Shown piece after piece: positions 8,999 to 19,700 of a DNA stretch of 24,254 nt. Under the pieces are notes generated by a model. It was not told the origin of the DNA. It ran no database searches and worked only from the letters and a program-made list of their open reading frames with translations. The translations under genes were made by a program, and so were the position numbers. This stretch comes from Flammula alnicola (Eukaryota; Basidiomycota; Agaricomycetes; Agaricales; Strophariaceae). Numbering within the stretch: the first letter of the stretch is position 1; each line of letters starts with the position of its first letter. The DNA lies in NCBI GenBank assembly GCA_015499995.1, contig JADNRV010000573.1:1-24254 (forward strand). Direction: 5' to 3'.

Positions 8999-9951
8999 AT
9001 GAAGCGCACCCCTTTCTACAGTGAGCTAATTATAGTCCCTCTTTCTTCAGGAGGCGGAGGCTAACGAGCTTGAAAAACGTGTAGGCATGGCTCTTTTTAC
9101 TGCGATTCTGGAAAGCTTGTTCGGTATTTTGGCGGGTTTCGTGAATGGACGGTCGCCATTTCTTTGTGAGCATGGCGAGTTACAATTCGAGGCTGTCGCA
9201 GGCTGACCTCAGTGTCACAGATATCTTTGGAAAACTCGCGGGGGGATTGTCGATAGTAACATGGATATGGATAGCAGTCTTGTGAGTGCAAAAAGGCTTC
9301 TGTGTGTCAAGGCGATTCCTTAAATTTCACCTCGTTCGCGCAGATTTAGATTTAATCGTCGACCGCAGTCAACCAACCCATTATGCCGCTCGTATGCGCA
9401 CTTTGTGTCCTTCCTCTTCTTCGCCGTCGTTTGGCTAGGTCTGTCCTTCAACTTGCTGCCTATCTGTTCGCCAGCTGACATTTACTACCTCCTTTACTCC
9501 TGCTCTTTTTTGTTTCGAACCTTTCTCGTCGCCCGTGTTCTCCTATTGGATATGCAGCCATTGGCATCATGCTCGCGACCCAGATGCCATGGGAGTGCGG
9601 AGTCTCCAAAACCCTGTGGTGTGCAGCAGCCAGCTTCTCCAGCGCGCTCGCCTTTTGTATCAGCCTTTTTTGTGAGTGGAATCACCAATTTATTTTGACT
9701 CTCGAGCTCCCCTACAAAGTATTTGCAAATCGCAACAACCCCAACGTGGGGTAGGATTTGATTTGATATGTACTGGCCTCGGCTGTATTTCATTTTTATG
9801 CGGATCTTGAACGTAGCTGACGGAAAAATCATCCATAGCAACGGGTGCAGCCATCATAATATACCGCGCGGCTGCCACCTCTGGAGCGGGACTGTCTGTT
9901 AACGTCGCTCAAACAGACAAGCGGGAGTTGCCCGTGGACGACATGATATGA
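8999..9951 (+). CDS. Probable small multi-spanning membrane protein (hypothetical)
   Basis: I do not recognise the family. A six-exon model joins in frame: 8999-9020, 9085-9123, 9221-9281, 9344-9438, 9558-9671, 9839-9951, giving 147 residues. Support comes from GT..AG borders, a CTAAC branch point 20 nt before the first acceptor, and a CT-rich upstream region. The protein has hydrophobic stretches: GLSIVTWIWIAVL, HFVSFLFFAVVWLAIGIML and AAASFSSALAFCISLF with TGAAIIIYRAA. A polar loop (RFNRRPQSTN) separates the first two, and the tail is hydrophilic (NVAQTDKRELPVDDMI). Three to four membrane passes are likely, resembling the small tetraspan or MARVEL-like proteins common in mushroom genomes (inference). 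Introns of 97, 119 and 167 nt are longer than typical here, so one exon may be misplaced or missed. Confidence 0.5.
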
Positions 9952-10477
9952 GGTTGACGGTTCCAACTTCCCGCTGTTAGCGCTTCAGAATCCAGGCTGG
10001 GCGGAAGACGTGGCATTCGATGTTTTCTCAGGGGTTATCCTTATTACTTTTGTTTTTCTTGCTTTCGCGGACGGCATCTCCCCCTCCTTTTTCTTGTCTA
10101 GAGAAACCTGTACACACTCGCTCACATTCTTCACGTCGTCATGCTCTCCCCCTTGCTTAGCCTATACCCCGTCATGCTGTTAATTAATATTCATCATAGC
10201 ATTGGCATGATGGAATTGGATACCCCCCTACATGAATGGAAAGTAATTTCCTGGTTTCTGGCTCATGCTGCGGAAAGGTTAAGACAATGGTGATACGACT
10301 TCGATGATATAACTTCAGGGTATTTTAAAACAGTAGGTGGCAAGAAGTTAACAGTTTGTTTTCCTATGAGAATGTAGGTGATCAATTTAACGCCGCGTCA
10401 TTGTCATCCTCCTCTTCACGCCAGACTCACAATTTTACTTTTACATATCAGGGGTCTTGCTGTCAAAGCATCGCCCA
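9952..10477. other. Convergent intergenic region
   Basis: This lies between the 3' ends of the plus-strand membrane protein gene and the minus-strand PBDC1 homologue. It presumably carries both 3' untranslated regions. No gene or clear repeat is seen. Confidence 0.5.
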
Positions 10478-11509
10478 CTATGACTTGGAGGCCTTCTTTT
10501 TGGCGGCAGCCTTTGCCTCTTTCTCCTTCTTCAGCCTCTCCTTCTCGGCTTCCTCTTTGGCGAGCTCGTGTGCTTTTTCGTTGAGACCAAGCCTATTTCG
10601 TGCAATCTAAAATTCCGCACGACAGATATATCAGATTCGCGAACGAGAGTGAAAGGGAATCGCGTACTTCAAAAGCGTAGAACTGCCGATATTCCCCATA
10701 AATAAATCAGCGACCGAGCAGTAGACGGAGGGAAGAACAAGAACATACCTGTATCCGTGTAACTGGAGGAGAAAGCGGACGTCAGCATTCATCGTAGGCT
10801 AATGAAGCAGACGACTCACCGAATATCGTGTTAGACTCGCCGTATTCATCCCTCGCATTTGTCCGGATAAGAGAGCCAAAGTTATAGTCCTTAACTTTGT
10901 CCTTGTAGCTAAAAAAACAACGAAGCATTCATATACAATCTCGACAAAGAATTCAAAGTAAGAGAAAGGCGGACCTCTCAATAAATTCACGCCAGCGCTT
11001 CTTCCCTTCGGGACTCTTCATCCAGTCCTCGTCGAGCTTCACGAGCTTGTCGTAGGGATCCTCTGCCAACTCGGGGAATACCTTCATCATGTGTTCGTAT
11101 ATCTCGTCATCATATCTCAAAATCAACAGAAGAACCAAGGGAGGCGGTTAGCTCCATGCTTATAAAAGCAGAGTCGAGGGGACATCTACTTTGTGAGTTT
11201 CAAGTCCTTTGGGTTGACTTTCTCCAAGAGATTCCAGTACGTCTGGGTTTCGAAAAGCAAAGCTTAACAACAGCGTTTCTCGAGAGTAAGAAAGAATAGG
11301 CACACCTGAGCCTGTTCAACAGCTTTCACCGCGAATCTGAGCAATCGTTCAACCACGCGCACTCGGAAGAACTGTCATTGAAGATACAACTCACTGCTTC
11401 TCGATCTACAGCCCCACATAAAATTAATATCAACGATATGATCACACACACAAACGATACCCACCTCCATGAGATTCTGTGCATTGTTTGGGTCGAATTT
11501 GGTGGCCAT
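10478..11509 (-). CDS. PBDC1/Ypl225w family protein
   Basis: This is the homologue of yeast Ypl225w and human PBDC1, a small cytosolic protein described as a dedicated co-translational chaperone for folding of elongation factor eEF1A. Nine exons read on the minus strand: 11509-11465, 11405-11395, 11336-11306, 11242-11190, 11115-10975, 10908-10820, 10762-10749, 10682-10668 and 10606-10478, all GT..AG and in frame, giving 175 residues. Family blocks in order are FAVKAVEQAQTYWNLLEKVN, KDLKLTKYDDEIYEHMMKVF, WMKSPEGKKRWREFIE, DYNFGSLIRTNARDEY, TRIQFYAFEIARNRLGLNE. The C-terminus is a charged lysine/glutamate/alanine helix (KEEAEKERLKKEKEAKAAAKKK). Exons of 11, 14 and 15 nt are unusually small, yet each one restores conserved residues. 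The neighbouring minus-strand gene ends 424 nt upstream. Confidence 0.93.
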
Positions 11510-11933
11510 GTTGAGCTGATTTATCTCCTGAACTCGGTGTGTTCTTAAAACTTCGTCTTGCTAGCACTATGATCGCCCTTCTGGAAAGCGTTTAAAAGAG
11601 AGAAAGAGGTGCCAACGCAGCGAGCGACTCGTGGGCGTTGATGTGATGTGGCAACTTGAGAACTCGGTGGGCACGGGAGATTATGAGCGGTCGAAAGAGA
11701 CGGGCTAAGTATAATCGACGCGAAATTCACACTGGCGATGTGCCCATGTGACACCACACCCAAACCCAAAACCCATGATCGTGGCCCGACGGTGGGGTTA
11801 GGGCTTATTATGGCCGCATTGTAACTTGGTGAGCGTCTGCCAGACGAGCGCAGCGTGGCTGGTTTATTTGCCACGCGGGTGGTACACGAAGGGGAAAGGC
11901 GTAGGCTATACATATGTAATTTCGACCAACCCA
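11510..11933. other. Intergenic region between two minus-strand genes
   Basis: This holds the 3' flank of the SANT-domain gene and the upstream region of the PBDC1 homologue. Open frames on either strand show no recognisable protein. Confidence 0.5.
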
Positions 11934-13302
11934 TTACAAGAGACTAAACTTTTTCAACTTCTCAAAATATTTCTGTACTCGACTAGCCACTTGACGGGGC
12001 GTTCTTCGTCCGCCCATAGCCTTGGATATTTTCTGCCACCTGAAAGCTTATAATTAGCATCCGTGGGAGGCACCCTCAGAAATTGCCATGGTCATGGCAG
12101 CAGACGTACCGGAACTTCTCTCCCTCAGGTATCTGTTCCAAAAGCTGCTCGAGCAGGTTTTGCTCAGACACAGACCACGCCTGCTTGTATGTCTCTGGTT
12201 TGGGTTTCCCCGTGTCCCGCGACGGTTTTGACTCCTTGGGTGCTTCATCCTCCATGTCAGGCTTGGGCGATGGATTCGAGGTCTTCAGTTTTTTGCGGGG
12301 TCGAGGAGCATCGGATGGGAGGAGGGCGTCTTCATCTTCTTTCTTCATCTTTGGAGCAGCCTTGGTCGTCGGACGACGTATACGAGCTCCTGAAGTCGAT
12401 AGCGTAGTTTCGGAGGGGGCAGGAGCGGAAGAATGGACTGCAGGAGTAATGGGGGACGTATTCTTGCCCAGGAGTATCGGTGGAACACGGGAAGCCTTGT
12501 TCGTTTGCTGATCATCATCGTCGATCATAACGTCCGCGTCCATAGCCTCATCCTCAACATCATTTCGAATGAAAACTCCCATCGATCCTGAAAGGCTGGA
12601 CAGAGGCAAACTCAATCCGCAGCCTCTGATCTGGCGCTGCTTCAGCTCTCGTATCTTTTGCCGCTCCTGCTGTCTTTTGAGTTCAACAGGATCCACCTCT
12701 TCTTCGCTTTCGGGTTCGGGGGAAGACATGTTTTCGAACCGCAATAAGATTGGGTCGACTATTGTAAGTCTGGCGTGCTTCACAAGCTTTTGCAGTTCGG
12801 ATAGGTCAGAGCGTTGGCCTGGGAAGGGCTGGTTTCTTTGAGCAATTTCATCTCTGGTGCGTTGTGCAAAAGTTCGTAGAGGTCCTGTATCTTTTTGCAG
12901 CAGAAGTCAGACGGGATACAATTGGGGTTTATGAATGAGCGCACCAGCTTTTTCGAAAGCTGACCAGTCAATCTCCTTTGGGAGCTTAAGCCTGCAGTCA
13001 ACGTGCTCACTCAGTCGGAAAGCACGGTCGTCAAGCTTTTCGATAATTAGGATAAGGTCAAAGAGGTAAAAGAAAAGGTACCTCTTCGCCCAGATTTTCT
13101 AAGACCTGTGAGGGCCGTTGAACCAGATCAACTTTAAGTCGTTGCAGACGTTCTATGTCTGATCGTTGTCGAGCGAGTACAATTCTCTGAGTCTGGATGA
13201 AGGCTTCAAGCGCCTGTAATCTGTCGTCGTGATAAAAACCAACCATTTTGAAGCGTAGAGAAGAGCGACAAAGACTTACGTTTGGGCGCGGTGGTCATCC
13301 AT
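11934..13302 (-). CDS. SANT/Myb-like domain protein (ZZZ3-type SANT)
   Basis: This is a putative nuclear chromatin-associated protein of 379 residues. Five exons on the minus strand (13302-13280, 13220-13082, 13035-12945, 12890-12110, 12039-11934) join in frame. The N-terminus is helical and may form a coiled coil (IVLARQRSDIERLQRLKVDL). The middle is acidic and disordered, with KRQQERQKIRELKQRQIRG and basic nuclear-signal-like clusters (RPRKKLKTS). A SANT domain at about 322-375 sits at the extreme C-terminus: AWSVSEQNLLEQLLEQIPEG, then RWQKISKAMGGRTPRQVASR and VQKYFEKLKK. The spacing and the RTPRQVASRVQKYF signature resemble the SANT domain of ZZZ3, a subunit of the metazoan ATAC acetyltransferase complex. 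No ZZ zinc finger is visible. The last intron falls inside the SANT domain, so a model stopping at the exon 4 read-through would lose the recognition helix. DNA or histone binding is inference. Confidence 0.85.
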
Positions 13303-15482
13303 TGCCTTTGGTCTTGGAGAATCATCGAAGTAGTATCAGTATGTAACTTGTGTCTATATAAGATTTTTTTTGAGTACAAAAATGGCTTGGGTTTCTTGTC
13401 GCCGCAAACTTTTCTCACGCACGGGTCTTTCTCAAACCTCCGCCTCATTTTTGGGCCCATGTCTGATCTCTGCCACCTGCTGCGTCCATGGCTGCATATG
13501 ACCGTTGCTATTGCGGGTGTGTGTCTGTCAACGGCGAACACGTTGACTGCTGAGTTGTGATGGCGTTTGCACAGCTGGCTGCAAGCCTGATGTTATTGGT
13601 GAGCTTCTAAACGGATGACAAGCTGGCAGAACGCTGCTCTGGACCGACCTCAGATGGCTAGGAAGGATCCAAGGGTGCGTATAATTTAGTGTTGGGCGAA
13701 AACGGTACGACTCTTACTTATGTTTTGTGGGACAACTTTGTTCGCTGAATAGATTTTTATCTCTGATTAGAACTTAGAAGCAGCCGAATGAGGATAGACT
13801 GATGTCACCGAACGTCGGATTCGTTGAGCACTCTTTCAGCCCTTGTCGTGCGACTAGGTGATAGAGTATGATTGCAGTCACTCGTCATACAAAGTTCGAA
13901 TCCCAGTCGTCTCTTTTCCGGATAAAATGCCGCAATGACAAATGTGAATCTAAAACACGGAGAGCTTTGTAACTTTCTCATAGTCGATTGGGATTCTTTA
14001 CCCGGCGCAGCGACACCATCCAGACCTAGCGGCGACCTTTGGAATCGCGGTTCTCCGATGATCCAGGCTCCTTTGTCATCCTCAGCGCTTAATAGTCTAA
14101 GAGTTTCCAACTGGGCCTCTGCGTAGACAAACGACTATCTAGTGGAGGCTGTACCGGTCTATCTCGATGCTGACTACTGGCGTTAATTCCTCAGTGCCGG
14201 CCCGGGATGAACTTTTGTGCGTTTTTCTACTTACTGCTCAACGGCCAATCTAAAGAGGGCTCGCCTGATGTTTTTACAGGACCGTCCCTTTCTGAAACCA
14301 CACTGGTATTCCGATCAACTACAAGTCGAGAAATGCAACCTGGATCTGCCGATGAGCCACGAATTCAAGAGGCGGTGTTTTATTTCCCAAAAACATCTTC
14401 GCTTATCTGTAAAGATGTACCTGTACTATCGCCATCAACTGCGGTCTCACAAGAATTCCAGTTGGACCCGCCGATGTCACCGTTCGAGGGAATGTATTAC
14501 TTTCTCAACGAGTGTCACAGACTCTTATGCACAAGGTGTGTATTAAGTTCACCTTCTCAAGGAGGTCGACTTGATCGGACACCACTTCGCTGGAAAAATA
14601 GCGAGATGGAGTTGTACGCCACCCAACTCAACAGGCAGCTCCGGCGCTATCGTTGTTCGGCTCCCCAGATGACGCCCGCCTCGTTAGTAGTCGCGGCCTG
14701 CGGTAAGTCAGCGGCCCTGATGTGATCTGATAATCTTCGGTATGCCTTCCACCTCGCCAGACCGCATCAGACTTCATGGAATTTACCGGCGTGGTTTTTA
14801 AGGTTCTATTTCTCCTACATAACAAGCTTCGTCTTGTTCTCTCTGCCCTAGGGTCCTACAATGATGGCCGACCACCTACGAACCTTTTTACTCGGAGAGA
14901 CGCGAAGGCGCTGTATGTCTTGCAGGCAGACAGACCAATGAGAACGACCAGGAACGTGCTGATGTTCTTCCTTTACTCGTTGCACCGTTCCTATCGTGGT
15001 CAAAACGCGAATGATTTCTTTCGGCCCGAATGTAGCATTCAGTTGTATCCTGTGAAGAAAGGATAGTTCTCGGTTGCAATTGTCGCGGAGATTCCCAATC
15101 GATGCTTTTGGAGTTTCCATTGAAAGTTCATGGGCATTTTCAAGCGAAGTCTTTCTCTTCAATCTCCATCATTGGCAGGGGGAGTATGGTTCGGCTTTAT
15201 TTTCTCGGTCTTTTTAGTTTGTGGACTGATAAAGGACCCCTAACTGTATTTGTTGAACCATGAGTCATGACAGGGCAATCAGTCTGCGATTTTCATATCA
15301 ACTTTGTGTTATCTACTTATATATTGGTGCACATCGAAATTTATGTGATGCAATGCATGCCACAGCACCTTTATTATGAAGACAACTGACCAAGCCTAAA
15401 GATAACATGGACTCGGATCAGTTTGACATCATCCGCCGTCCTTATGACTGTAAAACTCAAATCGCAGCTTGATTTTTTAAAA
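13303..15482. other. Long intergenic stretch with one unexplained open frame
   Basis: About 2.2 kb lies between the SANT gene start and the Helitron end. No protein family is recognised. The longest open frame is 14207-14725 (172 codons), with a GTAAGT at 14703 and a possible acceptor at 14760, but its protein has no recognisable motif and overlaps another long frame, so I do not call it a gene. Confidence 0.4.
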
Positions 15483-16052
15483 CTAGCCTGCGACCCGTGC
15501 TTCGCACGGCATGAATTTTTTTGTCCAAGTGAACCAAAATTGAATTTACATATTGGAAAAATAAATTCCAATACATATAGTTGTAGTCGCCCTTCCCCTT
15601 CAAAGCGGCTCATGGCTTCCTTGGGGCCTGGTACCCAACAGAAGTTACAGAACCAATTGCTTGAACTTTGTCAGTTTCAATGTTACCCATCCCCCAACAT
15701 TGTGCCTGCCCTTCTTCAGGCACCAGTGTAACCTTCCAGAGTAAGTACCCTTGTAGATATGCTAGTATGGTACAGGTTATAGCAGGCCCGCCTTGAGCAC
15801 ACCCCGTGGCATCACTGAGAGTTGTGCACGACATTCTGCAGATTTGTCAACCAAAGCCTGGTTGAAGCCTAGCGTTGAATCTCGATTGAGTCGCGATTGA
15901 GCGGCGTGACTTAAGGTCTGGACCGTCTGGTACGATTTGGCCAGCGGCCAGCCAATGTTAGATTTTGCACCGCCATTGGCGGTTTGTCTCAGCCAATCAG
16001 AAGACCTCTTTGTCCCCCCGTGAGAAATACCGTTGTCGTATTATAATATAGA
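15483..16052 (-). mobile_element. Non-autonomous Helitron (about 570 bp)
   Basis: Read on the minus strand, the element starts with TCTATATTATAATACGAC at 16052 and ends with CTAG at 15486-15483. A hairpin CCGTGC-GAA-GCACGG (15509-15495) lies 8 nt before CTAG. The flanking bases are A on the 5' side and T on the 3' side, the canonical Helitron A/T insertion site with no target duplication. These are the defining features of Helitron rolling-circle transposons (5' TC, subterminal 3' hairpin, CTRR end). It has no Rep/helicase coding sequence and no long open frame, so it would depend on an autonomous partner. It lies in intergenic DNA and disrupts no visible gene. Confidence 0.8.
15495..15509. 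repeat. Subterminal hairpin of the Helitron 3' end
   Basis: CCGTGCTTCGCACGG is a perfect 6-bp stem with a 3-base loop. It is followed, on the minus strand, by 8 nt and then the terminal CTAG. Confidence 0.85.
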
Positions 16053-16754
16053 TCCAACAAAGTTCTGACTGCAATATAAACATATAGGCATATTCATGCT
16101 TCTAGGCTTAATGGGATTTGAACAAACCCCTGCCCGACGCGAACCCGAGGCTCCAATAAGACCTGGATTCCTCTTTGCCATTCCATGCCCGGGGACGAGT
16201 CCTTGTGGCGCAGGTTGGGTGGCGCAGGTTTGGTGACCCCTTATAGATAACGGGGATCAAGACGTGCTCTCTGTGAAAGGCTCCTCTTAATCCTTAATGT
16301 ATTTTCTTCAGGCCCGATAAGATGGCGCTTCAATGGCACCTGACACACTTAGATTGATGGTCTTATCCGGAGTCATTGGCGGCAGGGAGCCGCATGTTTC
16401 CCTGGGCGCTGTCACGCTCCCGCAGGCACACGTACGCGAACCGTGTATATTCTGTCGCCCTTGTCGTAGACAAGCAGAAATAGAACTGCTTTTACTTGGT
16501 TTTACGACAGACCTATTTCGACACCCTAGGTATTTGATAATAAATCTATTTTTGAACACGCGCGGAATAAGTGAAATCGGATAAGATAAAGAGGTTGTCA
16601 CAGGAACGGTCCGTCACGCCATGAGGGATTGTGACAGTCCCGTCATCCAACGTGTTTTAAGGTATTTTCTCCGTAATTTGTCTCCATTTACCTGCTCTCA
16701 TTCTCGCGACTGGCGCATCCTCGATACCAATACCTCACTGTCAGCCCGCTCAAT
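16053..16754. other. Upstream region of TOF1
   Basis: No gene is seen between the Helitron 5' end and the TOF1 start. The last 70 bases before the ATG are pyrimidine-rich, consistent with a promoter or leader. Short open frames on both strands show no recognisable protein. Confidence 0.45.
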
Positions 16755-19700
16755 ATGGCACAGGAAGTTATAGACATATCCTCGGAAGAATCCGATGGGG
16801 AGACATACCTTGACAGGCGAGCGATTCTTGAACCAGTCGTAGGACGTGTCGTCGACGCACTCGGTGGTCATGAAGGGGAAATCTACGTGATGGGAGATGA
16901 AGTTAGTGGATGCTTGAAGGACCTGAAGAAACTCTGGCGGAAAGACGAGTCCGACGATGAACGAACGGTCGCTCGCCTGTTTTGGGAAATGCGCGTTCTT
17001 CCGAACGACCTGGTTCCCATCCTGCTGGAGACCGCTGGAAAGGGGTTGGTGGAAGATAAGCGGGCGATATCGTGTGTGGATTTGATGACGGCGATGACCT
17101 GGCCCATTGATATGGCGGAGGAGCTGAAAGAACTCGACGAGGAACTCGATAAGGGTACCGACTACACCCAACTATTGCAAAGCCACCTTCACTATAAGGT
17201 CGCGCTCTTGAAGCCAGGCGTCATTCAGGCTCTGTTTGGCATCATCCTCCCTCCTTTGGCGAAAGGCATTAGGGAGCGAGTGGAGCGCGACGGCCAAGTC
17301 ATAAACGTTGTGCTCCATCTCATTCGAAATCTTGCGTTCATCAAGGACCTTCCTGCCAGCTCCCACCTGAGCTCCGACCAAGTCGAATTCTCGAACCTTC
17401 AATCGAAGTTCATACGTGCCCTTTCCGAAACCCACATGTTCGAACTACTTCTCACAATCGCCGCGAATACGGAAAACGACCCTCTCTTTAATGGATGGAA
17501 CACCCTCGTTCTTGAAATATTTTACCTTCTCTTCCGAGGGGTCAAACCAAGTTCCTTGGCTGTCGATCAAGCAAAGGTAAATTTATTTCCATAGTTCATA
17601 CGTTGGACGTCGTTCATTTCGATTTGCAGCAACCAGCGGAGAATTTGCAACGCCTTCTGGCTCTTGAGGATCGTACACGTCGTGATATTGCTCGAAAGGC
17701 TACCTCCCGACATTCACGGTTTGGGACCACTATTTCGGTCAAGCTTAACCCCGATAAGCGGCCTCCAGCGCCTGACGATAACAATGCGGCTGGCTCTCAG
17801 CCAGCTGCCTCTTCGTCACGTACCTTCGTTCTACATCGGCAACAAGCGATCCACGGTGAAGCGGGAAGTATCATGGATATGACCAAGCGCCAAAGGAGCA
17901 AGAAGGTCAACAAAGTCGACGATTTGGGGATAGTCGATAATCTTTCCCTGGAAGCCAGGGTGATTCTGCAAAACCTAGCTGCAGAATTTGTGGAGTCGTG
18001 TTACAATCGTGAGTTAAGCTCGTCCACTCTAAGTTCAATCGCGCTGATGCGCAGTAGCTTTCCTGTCGGCCCTTTTGAAAGATATTAGATCCGAGCGACC
18101 AAAGATTACGGAAAAGGATAATCTCCGCTTACTCTACGTGACGAAGTGGTTCCTCGAGTTCTTCCTCGCCATGAGGTCCAAGGAGCAACAGGCGAAGACC
18201 GGACAAGATAGATGGAATTTTGGTCTCATCGCCGAGGTAACAGAACGCTCGTGGATCATTTGGGTATTAAAGCGCATGCGCGAGGCCGTCGAAGAAAAGG
18301 TACATTGTCAAATTACGATATTTATCATGTCGCTCCCTGCATGACCTGACAATCAACATTTAGCCCAAACTATGGAACGAGCTTCAAGCGGGCATAGAGT
18401 GTTTAACTCAGCTCCTACTCCTCATCGACAAAATGTCCTCTTCGGAGATAGCAGACCCGGCTTTGAAGGAAGCCGCGGATGTCCTGCAACAGCAACTCGT
18501 TTACAATGGTGAAGTGCTCGATGTCGCGCTGGAGAGTCTACGGTCCTATAAACCGGGAACCCAATCGCTCGCTTACCTCGATTCGAGCATTTATCTTGCT
18601 TACGCATTATTGCGTATGCTGGAAACGTGGGGTAGGGACAAAGGCAACGAAACCTACGTGAGGAAGAAGGTTTCCAAGAAGAAAAGGAAAAGTAAAGGTG
18701 ATTTATATATATTTTTTCGTGGCAGATTACCCCTCCTAATTCGGTGTAATAGGTATCTCCGAAGAGGAGGGCATTCCTGACGTCGAGGAAGAGGAAGAGG
18801 AACACGAAGAGATTATTAACGAGACGTTGTTCACATTTGAGGCATTTGAGAGCGTGAGCACTCTTATTTGTTCTATTCTCGCTCCCCTTTGATATTTGGA
18901 CTAGAAATTCGCTCAAGCCGACATCACACATACACTCCTAACATATCTGGCGCGCTACCGCGATTTTTCATCTTCTGAAAACATGCGACGAGTGGTCAGT
19001 TTACTTCATCGACAAGCTGTCAAAGCCAAAGCAGAGGGGCTTTTCTTTAAGGTCCGTATTTCACTTTTATTTGACTTGCGGCGTTAATGTGCTGCCGGCT
19101 GATAAGTTTTTGTCCGCATCTTTTACGTAGGTCTCGACTCTTGACCTCTTCAAGACGATCCTGGCAGATCAGAAGGCGCTGCCACGAGAGCAGCCTTACA
19201 AGGACCTCATAAATCTTATTAATTTCATTTTGCGTCAATTCTTCAAGGCGTTGTCCAAAGAACCCTTCTTGGCTGTCGAGGTACGCGCTGTCCGTTTGCA
19301 TCACATGTGTACATCCCTTTTCAATAATCTTTTGGCAGGCCTTCTTCCCGAAGAACCGTGGTCACTGGAAACAGTACTCAAGTTGGGAACCAGAAGAAAT
19401 TCTTGGAAAAGAGAAGAAAACCATAGAAGACACTCGGTTCCCACCTGACGTGGAAGTGAAGAAGGTTACTCCTGGAGTGACCAGCTAGGAATCGCTATCG
19501 CTACTCTGGTGGAAGCGAACCAGAAGGAGCTCGTCAACTGGACAAAACAAGTATGACAACCAGAATAAGCTCCACTAATGCTCCGGAGTGGAACTGATAT
19601 GTCTTGTTTGCCACAGATCCTCTCACTGGTTATCGCTCAACGCACCCGGATTATTGAGGAGACAGACAGAAATGACGATGGCAACTCCCCGGAGCCTGGT

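Noticed and set aside
11545..11934. 129-codon minus-strand open frame between the two minus-strand genes
   Set aside because: It ends at the stop of the SANT gene, shows no motif and lies where a promoter and 3' flank are expected.
13880..13920. Possible tRNA because of GTTCGAATCCC, a T-loop-like string
   Set aside because: The flanking bases do not form a 5-bp T-stem, no complementary acceptor strand lies upstream, and no convincing anticodon arm is present.
16100..16160. Possible minus-strand tRNA from GTTCAAATCCC
   Set aside because: Only the loop string fits; stems do not pair and the acceptor ends are not complementary.
19440..19500. Programmed ribosomal frameshifting in TOF1
   Set aside because: The sequence at the slip (GAAGAAGGTT) is not a classic slippery heptamer, and Timeless-family genes are not known to use frameshifting; an error or mutation is simpler.
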